Positions 34,104 through 42,941 of a stretch of 64,000 bases of DNA are shown here, piece after piece. Under the pieces are notes generated by a model, which worked only from the letters and a program-made list of their open reading frames with translations, had not been told where the DNA came from and ran no database searches. Location: contig NZ_CP011311.1 of NCBI RefSeq assembly GCF_000980815.1, forward strand, positions 2,194,773-2,258,772, in the 5' to 3' direction. Origin of the DNA: Corynebacterium camporealensis. GTDB lineage: Bacteria > Actinomycetota > Actinomycetes > Mycobacteriales > Mycobacteriaceae. A program made the position numbers and the translations under genes. How positions within the stretch are numbered: the first letter of the stretch is position 1; every line of letters begins with the position of its first letter.

Positions 34104-35786
34104 CTATCCGCAGGTAACAATCGGCTGCGGGTCATAGACTGTGGTAGTCGTTTCGCGGCTGATTTCCTTGCCGGAAAGATCGCGGATGATGCGGGTGTCG
34201 GACGTCGTAAAGCCTGGTGCACCGGAGGAGGGCGAGCAGTCCGAACCGGAAACCTGCTGTGGCTGCGGTTGGGTTTGTGCCCAGCGGCCGTTGTTGACGG
34301 ATTCGACATCCAGGGTGCGCACGCCCATCAGGCGGACGGTGATGTCGCCGCCGCCGAAGTCGGTCTCGATGCGCACTGGATGATCGGTGGTGTTGGTGAA
34401 CTGCAGGTCAATAGCACCTTCGTAGACGGTGGCTTCGCGGCCGGCCGGGTAACGGGAGATGTAGTAGGAGTGCGGGGTGTGCGCGGTATCTTCCATGCCG
34501 GCGAAGTAGGCGGCGTTGTACAACGTGGTGGCGAACTGGGAGATGCCGCCGCCGACAGCGGTGCCGGAGCGGCCGTCGATGATGATGTCGGATTCGACAT
34601 AGCCCTGTGCGGTACCGCGCGGGCCGGTGTAGCCGTTGAGCGAGAAGGTCTCGCCCGGGTTAACCACAGCGCCGTTGACCTGGCCAGCGACGATTTCGAT
34701 GTTGCGGCCCGAGGCAGCGGAGTAGCCGCCGGTGGTAAAGGAGCCCACGACGTCGTCGAAGGTGGAGTTCTCGGCGTCTTCGGTGGTGAAGTCGGCCGGG
34801 TCCGGACGGTAGTCGGCGTCCCACTCGCGGTCGTCACCGGTCACGCGGTCCGCAAAATCTTCCATGGTTGGTTCCCAGTCGATGACCTCGCCATCAGTAG
34901 ACGGGGTGACCTGCTTGGAGCCGCCGGAGAAAGAAACCTTGGCGTTCTCGCCAGGTACTTCGGCGCCTTCCATGCGCTCGGCAAACAGTTCCTGGGCGCG
35001 CTTTTCATCGACTTCGAGGTGCAACTTGCCATCGCGGGCAGCAATGGAGGTGAACTGGGAAATCTCCGGCTTATCCAGCACGGCCGTGACGTCGTTCTTG
35101 GCGTGCAGGGTCAGTGGATTATCCAGAGCCTTGGCAGCATCGCCGGTGCGCATCTCTTCAATAGCGTCTTTGTTAATAGCCGGTTCAACCTCGACGGCCT
35201 CGACAGATACGCCTTCGGGATCGAGCCACTCATCCGTAATGGCCTCGCGCAGGGCGGGCTCCTCCACGGTCTGGCCGAGTACCGGATCGGTGATATCCAG
35301 GCGACCCTCGTTGAGTTCGACCATGCCGTCCTTCGGCTCAGAAGACAGGTCTTCCTTCACGCGGTCAACGGTGGGGTTAAAGGCAGCTTCATCAGTATCG
35401 ACGACGACCGGCACCTCAGAGGTCGGCTTAAAGAAGCTATACAAGCGGCTAAACGGATTCAGGGACGCATCAGGAATGCCATCAACGGCCGCCTGATAGT
35501 TCAGCGACAGGCCCGCCTCAGCCGGGATGAACTCAGAGTGGAGTTCTTCGGCGGTGACGGTGACGGGTTGGCTGTGGACATCGCCAAGCTCTGCTTCGAG
35601 CTTATCGACGGCAGCCGTACGCTCCATGTTGGAGATATCCACTCCGCCCACAGAGGTGGCGCGCGGGACTTTGCCCTGGTTGGCGGCAACGTCCCAGGCG
35701 TACATAATTCCGGCAATCAGCAACAGACCCACCACTACTCCGGCGGTGATGATCCAGCCTTTGCGCTTTCCTGATGCGTGTTTCAC
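34104..35786 (-). CDS. VanW-domain cell-envelope protein
   Basis: 560 aa. A single N-terminal membrane anchor (about 10-31) is followed by repeated peptidoglycan-binding-like (YoaR/PG_binding_4) modules (about 45-330) and a VanW domain (about 365-490: GRNIEIVAGQVNGAVVNPGETFSLN, GGGISQFATTLYNAA). The role of VanW is not established; exposed localisation and linkage to the wall are likely. The GTG start has no ribosome binding site, but TAGTCT (35799-35794) is 7 nt upstream. It follows the NagZ-like gene by 34 nt. Confidence 0.82.
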   Translation of the reverse strand: MKHASGKRKGWIITAGVVVGLLLIAGIMYAWDVAANQGKVPRATSVGGVDISNMERTAAVDKLEAELGDVHSQPVTVTAEELHSEFIPAEAGLSLNYQAAVDGIPDASLNPFSRLYSFFKPTSEVPVVVDTDEAAFNPTVDRVKEDLSSEPKDGMVELNEGRLDITDPVLGQTVEEPALREAITDEWLDPEGVSVEAVEVEPAINKDAIEEMRTGDAAKALDNPLTLHAKNDVTAVLDKPEISQFTSIAARDGKLHLEVDEKRAQELFAERMEGAEVPGENAKVSFSGGSKQVTPSTDGEVIDWEPTMEDFADRVTGDDREWDADYRPDPADFTTEDAENSTFDDVVGSFTTGGYSAASGRNIEIVAGQVNGAVVNPGETFSLNGYTGPRGTAQGYVESDIIIDGRSGTAVGGGISQFATTLYNAAYFAGMEDTAHTPHSYYISRYPAGREATVYEGAIDLQFTNTTDHPVRIETDFGGGDITVRLMGVRTLDVESVNNGRWAQTQPQPQQVSGSDCSPSSGAPGFTTSDTRIIRDLSGKEISRETTTTVYDPQPIVTCG

Positions 35787-35820
35787 ACGCTAAAGACTAA
35801 CGCCACACCCTCAGGTTTGC

Positions 35821-36915
35821 CTAAAACTCCGCTGATATCTCCCCAGCACGGATGGCTTCGGCGACGCGATCGATGACGTGATTGATGTCCTCGCCGGTGG
35901 ACCACAGGGCAACGTCGGCGCCGGCATGCAGGGAGCTGACGACGGCATCGGCAAGCGGCATTTGGTCGGTAATAGCACGCATGCCGCCGATGTCGTCGGT
36001 GTAGATGGTTCCGGAAAAGCCCAGGTGATCACGGGCCAACTGGTAGGCAGCGGGGTTGAGTGAGGAGGGGCGGGCATCGCCAAGCTCTGGCACAGACATA
36101 TGGCCCATCATCAGCCCTGCCTCAGGAACGGCGGGCACGGCGATGTCGAAGGGGATGAATTCGTGGTGGAAAAGCTCCGGCAACGGTGGGGTGACGGCGG
36201 TGACGTGGTGGGTATCACCAGAGGCGCGGCCGTGGCCGGGGAAATGCTTGAACACCGGGCGCACGCCACCTTGCTGCAGGCCGCGGGCGAAAGCGGCCCC
36301 CATCTCGCCGGCTTGGTGCGGGTCGAGGGAGAAGGCGCGGTCGCCAACGACGTCCAGGTTGCCGCCGTCGACGTCGAGGACGGGTGCGAAGTTCACCGTG
36401 ACCCCGCGGGCGGCCAGGGTCTGGCCAACCTGCCTGCCGATGTCTTCTACCTGCGCCGGGTCTCCCGCCGCGGCCATGGCCTGGGGCGTGGGGAAAGAGC
36501 CGAAAATGTCGGCGAAGCGCTGGACGCGGCCTCCCTCGAAGTCGATGGCCACCTCGAAATCGCGGCCCACCTGGGCGCGCAGGGCGTGAATGTCGCGGCC
36601 GGGCTCGGTCAAAAGCGCAGGGTCGGCCCAACTAGGAATAAAAATGCCACGGACACCAGTGTGGAGTTTATGGAGTGCGTCATCGAAGTTGACCGCGGGC
36701 GGCATGAGGTGGGCGGCGGCTGCAGCGCGGACTTCCTCGTCGCTCGGCGGGGCAGGCTCTGGCGGCGAAGTGGAGCTCGTCGGGGTGTTGGTCACGCTTT
36801 CTGGGGTGGTGAGATTGGTGTGCGTGGAGGGGTTTTCGTTGGGTGGGCTGCAGGCGGTGGTCATCGTTAAGCACACCGCTGCTGCCGCTGCTACCAATCC
36901 CCGGGCAAAAGTCAT
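35821..36915 (-). CDS. Glycoside hydrolase family 3 lipoprotein (NagZ/LpqI-like)
   Basis: Predicted beta-N-acetylglucosaminidase of 364 aa acting on peptidoglycan fragments outside the membrane. It has an N-terminal signal with Cys22 in TMTTAC (an imperfect lipobox), a Pro/Thr/Ser linker to about residue 60, and the GH3 barrel with DFEGGRVQRF, KHFPGHGRASGDTHH (NagZ signature with catalytic His) and the nucleophile Asp in YTDDIGGM. The frame is open upstream, but only ATG 36915 gives a clean signal sequence; the GGAGG in front is unusually close (1 nt). Confidence 0.83.
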   Translation of the reverse strand: MTFARGLVAAAAAVCLTMTTACSPPNENPSTHTNLTTPESVTNTPTSSTSPPEPAPPSDEEVRAAAAAHLMPPAVNFDDALHKLHTGVRGIFIPSWADPALLTEPGRDIHALRAQVGRDFEVAIDFEGGRVQRFADIFGSFPTPQAMAAAGDPAQVEDIGRQVGQTLAARGVTVNFAPVLDVDGGNLDVVGDRAFSLDPHQAGEMGAAFARGLQQGGVRPVFKHFPGHGRASGDTHHVTAVTPPLPELFHHEFIPFDIAVPAVPEAGLMMGHMSVPELGDARPSSLNPAAYQLARDHLGFSGTIYTDDIGGMRAITDQMPLADAVVSSLHAGADVALWSTGEDINHVIDRVAEAIRAGEISAEF

Positions 36916-36960
36916 GCCTCCAGTGTGCCCCAAACCCGCCCGGAGGCAACAACCCACGAT

Positions 36961-36966
36961 TAGGAT
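36961..36966 (+). promoter_or_regulatory. Leaderless-type -10 of the universal stress protein gene
   Basis: TAGGAT, 7 nt before ATG 36974, no ribosome binding site. Confidence 0.5.
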
Positions 36967-36973
36967 AGGCGCC

Positions 36974-37483
36974 ATGAGTAATGGCGAGACCATGTTGATT
37001 GCATACGACGGCACCGAACGCGCAGCCCGTGCCATGGAATGTGCCGCCAGGTTGCTGCGCCCGCTGCAGGTAGAAATCCTGACCGCGTGGGAACCAGTGG
37101 CCAGGCAGGCAGCCCGTGCGGTGTCGCGAACCGGCATGCACCAATCGACGATTTCTCCCGACCGCATGGAAGACGATCCTGCGTATGAGGAGGCCATGGA
37201 GATTTGTCAGCAGGGTGTGGCCGTGGCGGAGTCGCTGGGCCTGCGCGGGCGTGCGCACCTGGTGGAGTCCTCGACGACGATTGCCTCGGCTATTGTCGAT
37301 GCCGCGCAGGAGCTGGATGTCGACGTCATCGTCACCGGCACGCGCGCCCTGTCGGGATTTAGGAGCTGGTGGACGAACTCCACCGCGGACTACATCGTGC
37401 GCAATGCCGGATTGCCGGTTTTTATCGTTCCGCCAGAAAATGATGAAGACGACGACGATCAAGACCCGGAATACTTCGACTAA
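36974..37483 (+). CDS. Universal stress protein (UspA family)
   Basis: 169 aa, single Usp domain: MLIAYDGTERAARAME at the N-terminus (ATP-binding Asp) and the C-terminal VIVTGTRALSGFRSWWTNSTADYIVRNAGLPVFIVPP, which resembles the GxxG-9x-GS/T nucleotide motif. The tail is acidic (NDEDDDDQDPEYFD). The longer open frame starting at 36590 overlaps the lipoprotein gene and is rejected; TAGGAT 7 nt before ATG 36974 supports this start. Confidence 0.85.
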   Translation: MSNGETMLIAYDGTERAARAMECAARLLRPLQVEILTAWEPVARQAARAVSRTGMHQSTISPDRMEDDPAYEEAMEICQQGVAVAESLGLRGRAHLVESSTTIASAIVDAAQELDVDVIVTGTRALSGFRSWWTNSTADYIVRNAGLPVFIVPPENDEDDDDQDPEYFD

Positions 37484-37488
37484 CCTGC

Positions 37489-37494
37489 TAGAAT
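37489..37494 (+). promoter_or_regulatory. Leaderless-type -10 of the DUF2613 gene
   Basis: TAGAAT, 7 nt before ATG 37502; only 18 nt separate this gene from the upstream stop. Confidence 0.5.
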
Positions 37495-37501
37495 CTGGCG
37501 C

Positions 37502-37699
37502 ATGGCTCTGGAATCCGATTCTTTAAACAAGCGCACGCTCGGCCCTGCCGTCGGTAGCGCTGTGGTGGGCATCGCGCTCGGCGTCATCACTATCGTCGGT
37601 GTGGCCCAGTTCAGCAGCGCTAACACCGTGCCAGAAGGCAATGCGGTCTCGGCTGCCGATGCCGTCATGGGCGGCCCGGAATACGGCTCGCGCAATTAA
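37502..37699 (+). CDS. DUF2613 small membrane protein
   Basis: 65 aa with one membrane helix (about 15-38) and an extracytoplasmic tail ending in MGGPEYGSRN. DUF2613 proteins are typical of Corynebacteriales and function is unknown. Its 3' end overlaps the aftD start in another frame, which suggests translational coupling with the arabinosyltransferase. Confidence 0.78.
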   Translation: MALESDSLNKRTLGPAVGSAVVGIALGVITIVGVAQFSSANTVPEGNAVSAADAVMGGPEYGSRN

Positions 37700-40600
37700 C
37701 GCACGCACCCAGCGCCTGGCCGGGCTGGCCTTCCTGGCGCTTATCGTGCTGCTGCAGCCCTGGGGGCTTACGGCTGCCGATACCAAGCACGACCTCGCCG
37801 CGAACCCGGCCGGATTCCTGCGCGGCGCTTTGTCGGTGTATACCGATAACTTCACCCTAGGCCAGATCCAAAACCAGGCCTACGGTTATCTTTTCCCGCA
37901 AGGGCCTTTCTTCCTGCTTACTGACTTCCTCCCCGACTGGGTTGCCCAGCGGCTGTGGTGGTTCATTGTGTTGGCAGTGGGCTTTGTGGGTTTTCATCTT
38001 TTAGCCTCCAAGGTGGGCCTGCGCGGCTGGGGCGCGTGGGTGGCGGCGTTGTTGTATGCGCTCTCGCCGCGCGTGCTCAGTACTTTGACAGCCATTTCTT
38101 CAGAGACCTGGCCGGTCATGTTGGCACCCTGGGTGCTGCTTCCGCTGCTTAATGAGCGATTGACCTGGCGCGATGGTGCCGTCGCTGCGATTCCGGTGGC
38201 GCTGATGGGCGCGGTCAACGCGACGGCGACGCTGGCGGCGTGTGTGCCGGCGTTGGTGGTGCTGGTCTATCGCAAGGCGTGGCGCCCGGGCGCGGCCTGG
38301 CTGGGTGCGTGCGCGCTGGTCTCGGCGTGGTGGATCATTCCGCTGCTGGTGCTGGGGCGTTATGCCCCGCCTTTTACCGAGTTCATCGAGTCCGCGCACG
38401 TCACGACGCGCTGGCTCAACCTGCCGGAAATCCTGCGCGGTGCCACCAGCTGGTCGCCTTTTGTCGATACTGAGCGCGTTGCCGGTTTTGCCGTGGCCAC
38501 TGAGCCGGTCTTCATCCTGGTGACGACCGCGTTGGCCGCGATGGGTCTGTATGGCCTGTACCGCCTGCCGCGGGTATGGGCGCTGATGCTGGTTGTCGGC
38601 ATCACGATCCTGGGCATCCAGGCACAGTGGTATTTTGATGCGCTCGATGGTCCGCTGGCTGCGCTGCGTAACCTGCACAAGTTCGATCCGCTAGTGCGCA
38701 TTCCGCTGCTGCTCGGTGTGGCTGCGGCCTGCGCGAAATTAGAACTGCCCACCTCGCTGCGCCCGACCCGGCGCGCCGCGCAAGGCATGCTGGTCGTATT
38801 GGTGACCGCGATTGCGATTGCGCCTGCCTGGTCGCAGCGCCTTCTGCCGCTAGGTGCTTACGAAGAAGTGCCAGATTATTGGCACGAGGCAGCGGACTTC
38901 CTCAATGAGAACGCGGCGAATACGCGCACGCTCATCTACCCGGAGGCGTCTTTTGCCCGCCAAGAATGGGGCTGGACGCGCGATGAGCCAGCGCAGCCGC
39001 TTCTCGATGTCCCCTGGGCCGTCCGCGACGCCATCCCGCTCATACCACCAGAAGCCATCCGCGGCCTGGACGGTTTGATGGCCACCATGGAGGAATCGCC
39101 TAAGCAGGCCACGCGTGCGCTGGAACGCCTCGGCATCGGTGCGGTGTTGTTGCGCCACGACTTAGAACACGATGATTCTCAAGTTACCGCCCAGGACTTC
39201 GACGGCGAAGTCCACACCTTTGGTGAGGTCGACGTGGTCATGCTCAACCGCGACGCAAACGTCTCAATTTCGGACACTGATGCAGTGTCCGTTGCGGGCG
39301 GCGGCGAATCCCTGGCCTTCCTCGATGCCTTTGACGGTCCAGCCGCGCGCGAACTCGTCGACCAGGACGCGGAGATCGTCACCGATACGCCGACGCTCAC
39401 CGACAGAAATTACGGCACCCTCAACGGGCCCATCTCCGCGCCGCTCGCCGAGCGCGATCCCAGCACCGTAAATAACCGCCTGCGCGACTACCCTTCCGCT
39501 GGTGCCCCGGTAACGGTGGAGGAACGTGGGGGTACGGTTGCGGCATCGTCAAGTAATGCGGATGCCGACGCCCTGGGCGGGGCGAAGCCTGCGCGCGGGG
39601 TGAGCGCGGCCGTGGACGGGGAGAACACCACCGCGTGGTGGCCTGCACCTGGGGATTCCGGGTGGATTGAGCTGCGCGGCGAGTTCCCGAACCCGCGGCT
39701 GGACATCATGGCGACGAAGGATACGACCGTGACGATTCGCTCCGGCGAGGCCGCTGTCGAGGTGGACTTGCGCGCTTATCGCTCCAAGGAAGTCGCCGTG
39801 CCTGGCGGGGATACTGATGCCATCCGCGTGGAGCTCGATGAGCGCGCCGGCATCGCGGAACTTGCCGTGCAGGGCCAGCCGGTCGAGCGCGTCGTGACCG
39901 TGCCGGATACCTCGGAAAATGTGCGGCAGTTCTTCTTCCAACAGATGCTGCAGGATACGCGCGTACTCATCCGCGAGTTCACGGTGCCGCGCGCGATGAC
40001 CGTGGAGATTTCCGGTACGAAGCCCGTGCTTATCGATGGCACCCGCCACCAGCCCGGCGACACCATCGACCTGACTGCGGGTCAACACCTGCTGCGCACG
40101 ACGGGTGCGTGGGTGAGCCTGCGCGATGTCACCTGGCAGCCGCCGCAGGATTACCAGGTCAGTGATGGTTCGGTGGCTGCTGCGGATGAGGAACGATTGC
40201 TGATTACCGGGCGGGCTTTCAATGAGGGCCTACGCGGCTTTGTCGGTGATGAGGAGCAGGAACCGCGCGAAATTGATGCCGCAACGCAAGCCTTTGTGAT
40301 TCCCGCTGGTGTCGCTGGTGAGTTCCGCATGGAACATGCTGCGCAACGCACTTACCTGGCCGGACTCGTCGGCGGTGGTGCCGTGGGATTGATTAGTTTG
40401 GGCGTGCTGTTGTTGCTGCGTCGTCCTGCGCGTCCGGCATGGCGTGAACAAGGTGCGGCGTGGCCGGTGGCAGTGTGTGGCCTGGGCGCGTTGGCGCTGG
40501 TGAGCTGGCCTGCCGCGCTGGTCGGTGTGGCTGCGTGGGCGGTGCTGCGCTGGACGACGTTGCCGGCGCCGTGGCTGAGTGCCGGTCTGATGCTGGCTGC

Positions 40601-40718
40601 CGGTGCGATGTTGGCGCGTGCGCCGTGGCCGGATGCGAACTATGCCGGGGATTCGCTCTTGCTGGAGTTGTTGGTGGCTGCGGCGTTGGCTTGTCTGTGG
40701 GCGCCGGGGCGTCGATAA
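37659..40718 (+). CDS. aftD: Arabinofuranosyltransferase AftD (GT-C)
   Basis: Membrane enzyme of about 1019 aa that adds alpha-(1->3)-arabinofuranose branches to arabinogalactan/lipoarabinomannan from decaprenyl-phospho-arabinose. The N-terminal half is a GT-C fold with about 11 helices, with the expected acidic residues in the first loop (VYTDNFTLGQIQNQAYGYLFPQGPFF). The periplasmic half (about 410-880) carries carbohydrate-binding-like beta modules, and two or more helices close the C-terminus. The start is uncertain: ATG 37659 overlaps DUF2613 by 41 bp; ATG 37641 and GTG 37599 are alternatives. Mycobacterial AftD is longer. The 3' end overlaps the convergent acyltransferase gene by 79 bp. 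Confidence 0.83.
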   Translation: MPSWAARNTARAINARTQRLAGLAFLALIVLLQPWGLTAADTKHDLAANPAGFLRGALSVYTDNFTLGQIQNQAYGYLFPQGPFFLLTDFLPDWVAQRLWWFIVLAVGFVGFHLLASKVGLRGWGAWVAALLYALSPRVLSTLTAISSETWPVMLAPWVLLPLLNERLTWRDGAVAAIPVALMGAVNATATLAACVPALVVLVYRKAWRPGAAWLGACALVSAWWIIPLLVLGRYAPPFTEFIESAHVTTRWLNLPEILRGATSWSPFVDTERVAGFAVATEPVFILVTTALAAMGLYGLYRLPRVWALMLVVGITILGIQAQWYFDALDGPLAALRNLHKFDPLVRIPLLLGVAAACAKLELPTSLRPTRRAAQGMLVVLVTAIAIAPAWSQRLLPLGAYEEVPDYWHEAADFLNENAANTRTLIYPEASFARQEWGWTRDEPAQPLLDVPWAVRDAIPLIPPEAIRGLDGLMATMEESPKQATRALERLGIGAVLLRHDLEHDDSQVTAQDFDGEVHTFGEVDVVMLNRDANVSISDTDAVSVAGGGESLAFLDAFDGPAARELVDQDAEIVTDTPTLTDRNYGTLNGPISAPLAERDPSTVNNRLRDYPSAGAPVTVEERGGTVAASSSNADADALGGAKPARGVSAAVDGENTTAWWPAPGDSGWIELRGEFPNPRLDIMATKDTTVTIRSGEAAVEVDLRAYRSKEVAVPGGDTDAIRVELDERAGIAELAVQGQPVERVVTVPDTSENVRQFFFQQMLQDTRVLIREFTVPRAMTVEISGTKPVLIDGTRHQPGDTIDLTAGQHLLRTTGAWVSLRDVTWQPPQDYQVSDGSVAAADEERLLITGRAFNEGLRGFVGDEEQEPREIDAATQAFVIPAGVAGEFRMEHAAQRTYLAGLVGGGAVGLISLGVLLLLRRPARPAWREQGAAWPVAVCGLGALALVSWPAALVGVAAWAVLRWTTLPAPWLSAGLMLAAGAMLARAPWPDANYAGDSLLLELLVAAALACLWAPGRR

Positions 40719-41785
40719 GCAGCAAGCCACTGGTTGAGCCAGGTGCGGGCGGGCTTTTCTACCAGGATGTAGCTGGCCGCCGAGACTGGAATGGTCAGCG
40801 CCACCGTGGCCAGAAGGATGACGCAGAAATCCCAGGTGCTGCCGCTAAACAGCGAGATGCCGGTAAGTGGAAAGGCCACGCTGAGTAAGGCCACGTGCCA
40901 CAGGAAGATGGAGTAGGACCAGCGGCCGAGTGCCTGGAAGAGCGGTGTGGTGAGCAGGGAGTTCTCACGCGGCAGCAGTGCTACGGGCACCACAACGCAG
41001 GCAGCGAAGATGCCGCCAACGAGGACGCGCCGGGCAAACTCGCCAGGTTCCGGATGTTCCAGGCCTAAAGGCCCGAAGAACTCGCGGCTAGCCAACCAGA
41101 GGCAACCAATCGCCGGTAGCCAGGACAGCGGACGAATCCAGCGCAGGCCCTGAACACGAGCGGTATGCGGTTCGAATTCTGCGGCGAGCATGCCGACGAC
41201 AAACCACAGCGTGTAGGCCGGCGGCCAGATCTGCGAATTGATGTCGCCGTCTTCGAAATCTGCAACGAAGGGCAGGAATCCCCAGCCCAGGCTCACGACG
41301 GCGGCAGCAATGAGAACGATGATGCGGGTGCGTGCGGCAAGGGTGCCGATGGTCATCGTCAGCAAAGGAAGCACCAGGTAGAAGGCGAACTCGACGCACA
41401 GGGACCACAGGTGGGTCAGTCCCGGTGCGAGGCCTTCCGCGACATAAATCTGGGTCGAGGTGAGGTTGACCAGGACTTGTTTCACCGTAAACGTCGCGGG
41501 GAAGAAGAGCAGGACGGCGATAACGCAGGTGAGATATGCCGGAACCAGGCGGGTAAAACGGGAGAAGAAATAGCGCGCCGGCGAATGCAGGCCGCGGCGG
41601 CGCCACAACAAGAATGCAGACAGGGCGAAGAAGACCGCGACGAAGTAATCGAAGCGCTCCGCAATTCCCCACCCGGTGCCGGTTTGGAAAGAGACATGCG
41701 TGACAACCACGCCTAAGGCCGCGATAGCGCGTAGACCATCTAGTTCCGGCAGGTGGTGCGGTAACCTCAAAGTCTGTGTTGGCAA
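40640..41785 (-). CDS. Acyltransferase-3 family membrane protein
   Basis: 381 aa, about 10 helices. It has the family motif PELDGLRAIAALGVVVTHV at the N-terminus with catalytic-type His, then FALSAFLLWRR. Members O-acylate glycans or lipids on the envelope. I take the TTG at 41785 as start because AAGGAG (41797-41792) lies 6 nt upstream; the longer frame has no such signal. It ends with a Ser/Asn-rich tail overlapping the end of aftD. Position between aftD and other envelope genes suggests acylation of arabinogalactan, arabinomannan or a mycolate carrier; this is inference. Confidence 0.82.
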   Translation of the reverse strand: MPTQTLRLPHHLPELDGLRAIAALGVVVTHVSFQTGTGWGIAERFDYFVAVFFALSAFLLWRRRGLHSPARYFFSRFTRLVPAYLTCVIAVLLFFPATFTVKQVLVNLTSTQIYVAEGLAPGLTHLWSLCVEFAFYLVLPLLTMTIGTLAARTRIIVLIAAAVVSLGWGFLPFVADFEDGDINSQIWPPAYTLWFVVGMLAAEFEPHTARVQGLRWIRPLSWLPAIGCLWLASREFFGPLGLEHPEPGEFARRVLVGGIFAACVVVPVALLPRENSLLTTPLFQALGRWSYSIFLWHVALLSVAFPLTGISLFSGSTWDFCVILLATVALTIPVSAASYILVEKPARTWLNQWLAAYRRPGAHRQANAAATNNSSKSESPA

Positions 41786-41825
41786 CCGCCACTCCTTAAA
41801 GTGTTCCTGCGAGATTCTGATTGGA

Positions 41826-41831
41826 CATAGT
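41826..41831 (+). promoter_or_regulatory. Leaderless-type -10 of the DUF3068 gene
   Basis: CATAGT, 6 nt before ATG 41838; the gap to the divergent acyltransferase start is only 52 bp. Confidence 0.45.
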
Positions 41832-41837
41832 ACTGCA

Positions 41838-42941
41838 ATGAAGCGCCTTGTTGACGCACGCTCGCCCTTGACCTGGGTGTTGATTGGTGCCGTGCTGTGT
41901 CTACTGATTTCTTCTATTGCACCGCCGTTGTACAACAATCAGACTCGTCCGCTGCCGCTTGGTGAGGGTTTTACGATCACCTCCGAGCCCACTGTGGGCA
42001 AACTCATGGACGTCGAACGCTTCGAAGCAGAAGAGGCACCAACCGGCTTTGAGGACAACCCGGATTGCCAGGCAGATGACTCGCCGATGTACTGCTACAT
42101 CGAAGACGAAGAGATGACCTATGAGCGCAATGTCATTACTGGTGAAGAAGAAATCGACGACGCTGCGACTGAAACCGAGGCCGTGCTGCAGGTGCTCACC
42201 GGCGCGCGTGCTTTCATTCGCGTCTCGGAGTCTTCGCTGCTCAACCGCGAATCGACCTACCCGATGCCAGGCGATGTGAACTCCCAGACCGTGGAACTGC
42301 CCATCATTGGCGGCAAGAAGAAACATGAGAATTTCGAGCGCGACGGCCTGAAGTTCTTCTTCCCCTCCGGCACTGAGCAGCGCTCCTACCCTTACTACGA
42401 CGCGATGGCGCAGGCTTCCGTCCCGATTGACTACACCGACGACACCCGCATGGATGGCATCCCGGTCTTTGCCTATCACCAGAGCATCGACCCCGTGCCG
42501 ATGCAGGGCAAGGACTTGGAAATGGACACCTACTCCGGCCCGGCGTGGAAGTTCTTCGATGAAGAAGACCGCGACACCTATGGTCTGCAGCGGGATTCCG
42601 CGGTGGTCATGGAGCCTTTCTACACCGCCAGCCGCGACCTCTGGGTCGAGCCCACCACCGGCACCATCGTGGATTCGGTGACCAACTTCAAGGTCTTTTG
42701 GGCCACCGACGCCCAGCAAGCTCAGGAGATGCTGGATAACAACGACACCGATGCGCGCAGTATGCTGTCGGCGGAATCCCGCTGGTCGGAAAAGTCCAAG
42801 CAGGAGCGCCTGGATTCGGTGCGTCCGGTGATTAATACGATTAAGGCGCTCAGCGTGGTCAGTGTGGTCGGCAAGATTATCGGCATCGCGCTGCTGATTG
42901 CCGCTGCGGTGATGTATGTCCGTCGCTACCGTGCGAGCTAA
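41838..42941 (+). CDS. DUF3068 (PorA-family annotated) envelope protein
   Basis: 367 aa with one membrane helix near each end (about 12-30 and 338-360) and a large extracytoplasmic domain rich in Asp, Glu and Tyr. This matches DUF3068, found across mycolate-containing actinobacteria, often labelled porin PorA family; no biochemical role is certain. The first helix follows MKRLVDARSPLTWVLIG. It overlaps the next gene by 26 nt. Confidence 0.78.
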   Translation: MKRLVDARSPLTWVLIGAVLCLLISSIAPPLYNNQTRPLPLGEGFTITSEPTVGKLMDVERFEAEEAPTGFEDNPDCQADDSPMYCYIEDEEMTYERNVITGEEEIDDAATETEAVLQVLTGARAFIRVSESSLLNRESTYPMPGDVNSQTVELPIIGGKKKHENFERDGLKFFFPSGTEQRSYPYYDAMAQASVPIDYTDDTRMDGIPVFAYHQSIDPVPMQGKDLEMDTYSGPAWKFFDEEDRDTYGLQRDSAVVMEPFYTASRDLWVEPTTGTIVDSVTNFKVFWATDAQQAQEMLDNNDTDARSMLSAESRWSEKSKQERLDSVRPVINTIKALSVVSVVGKIIGIALLIAAAVMYVRRYRAS

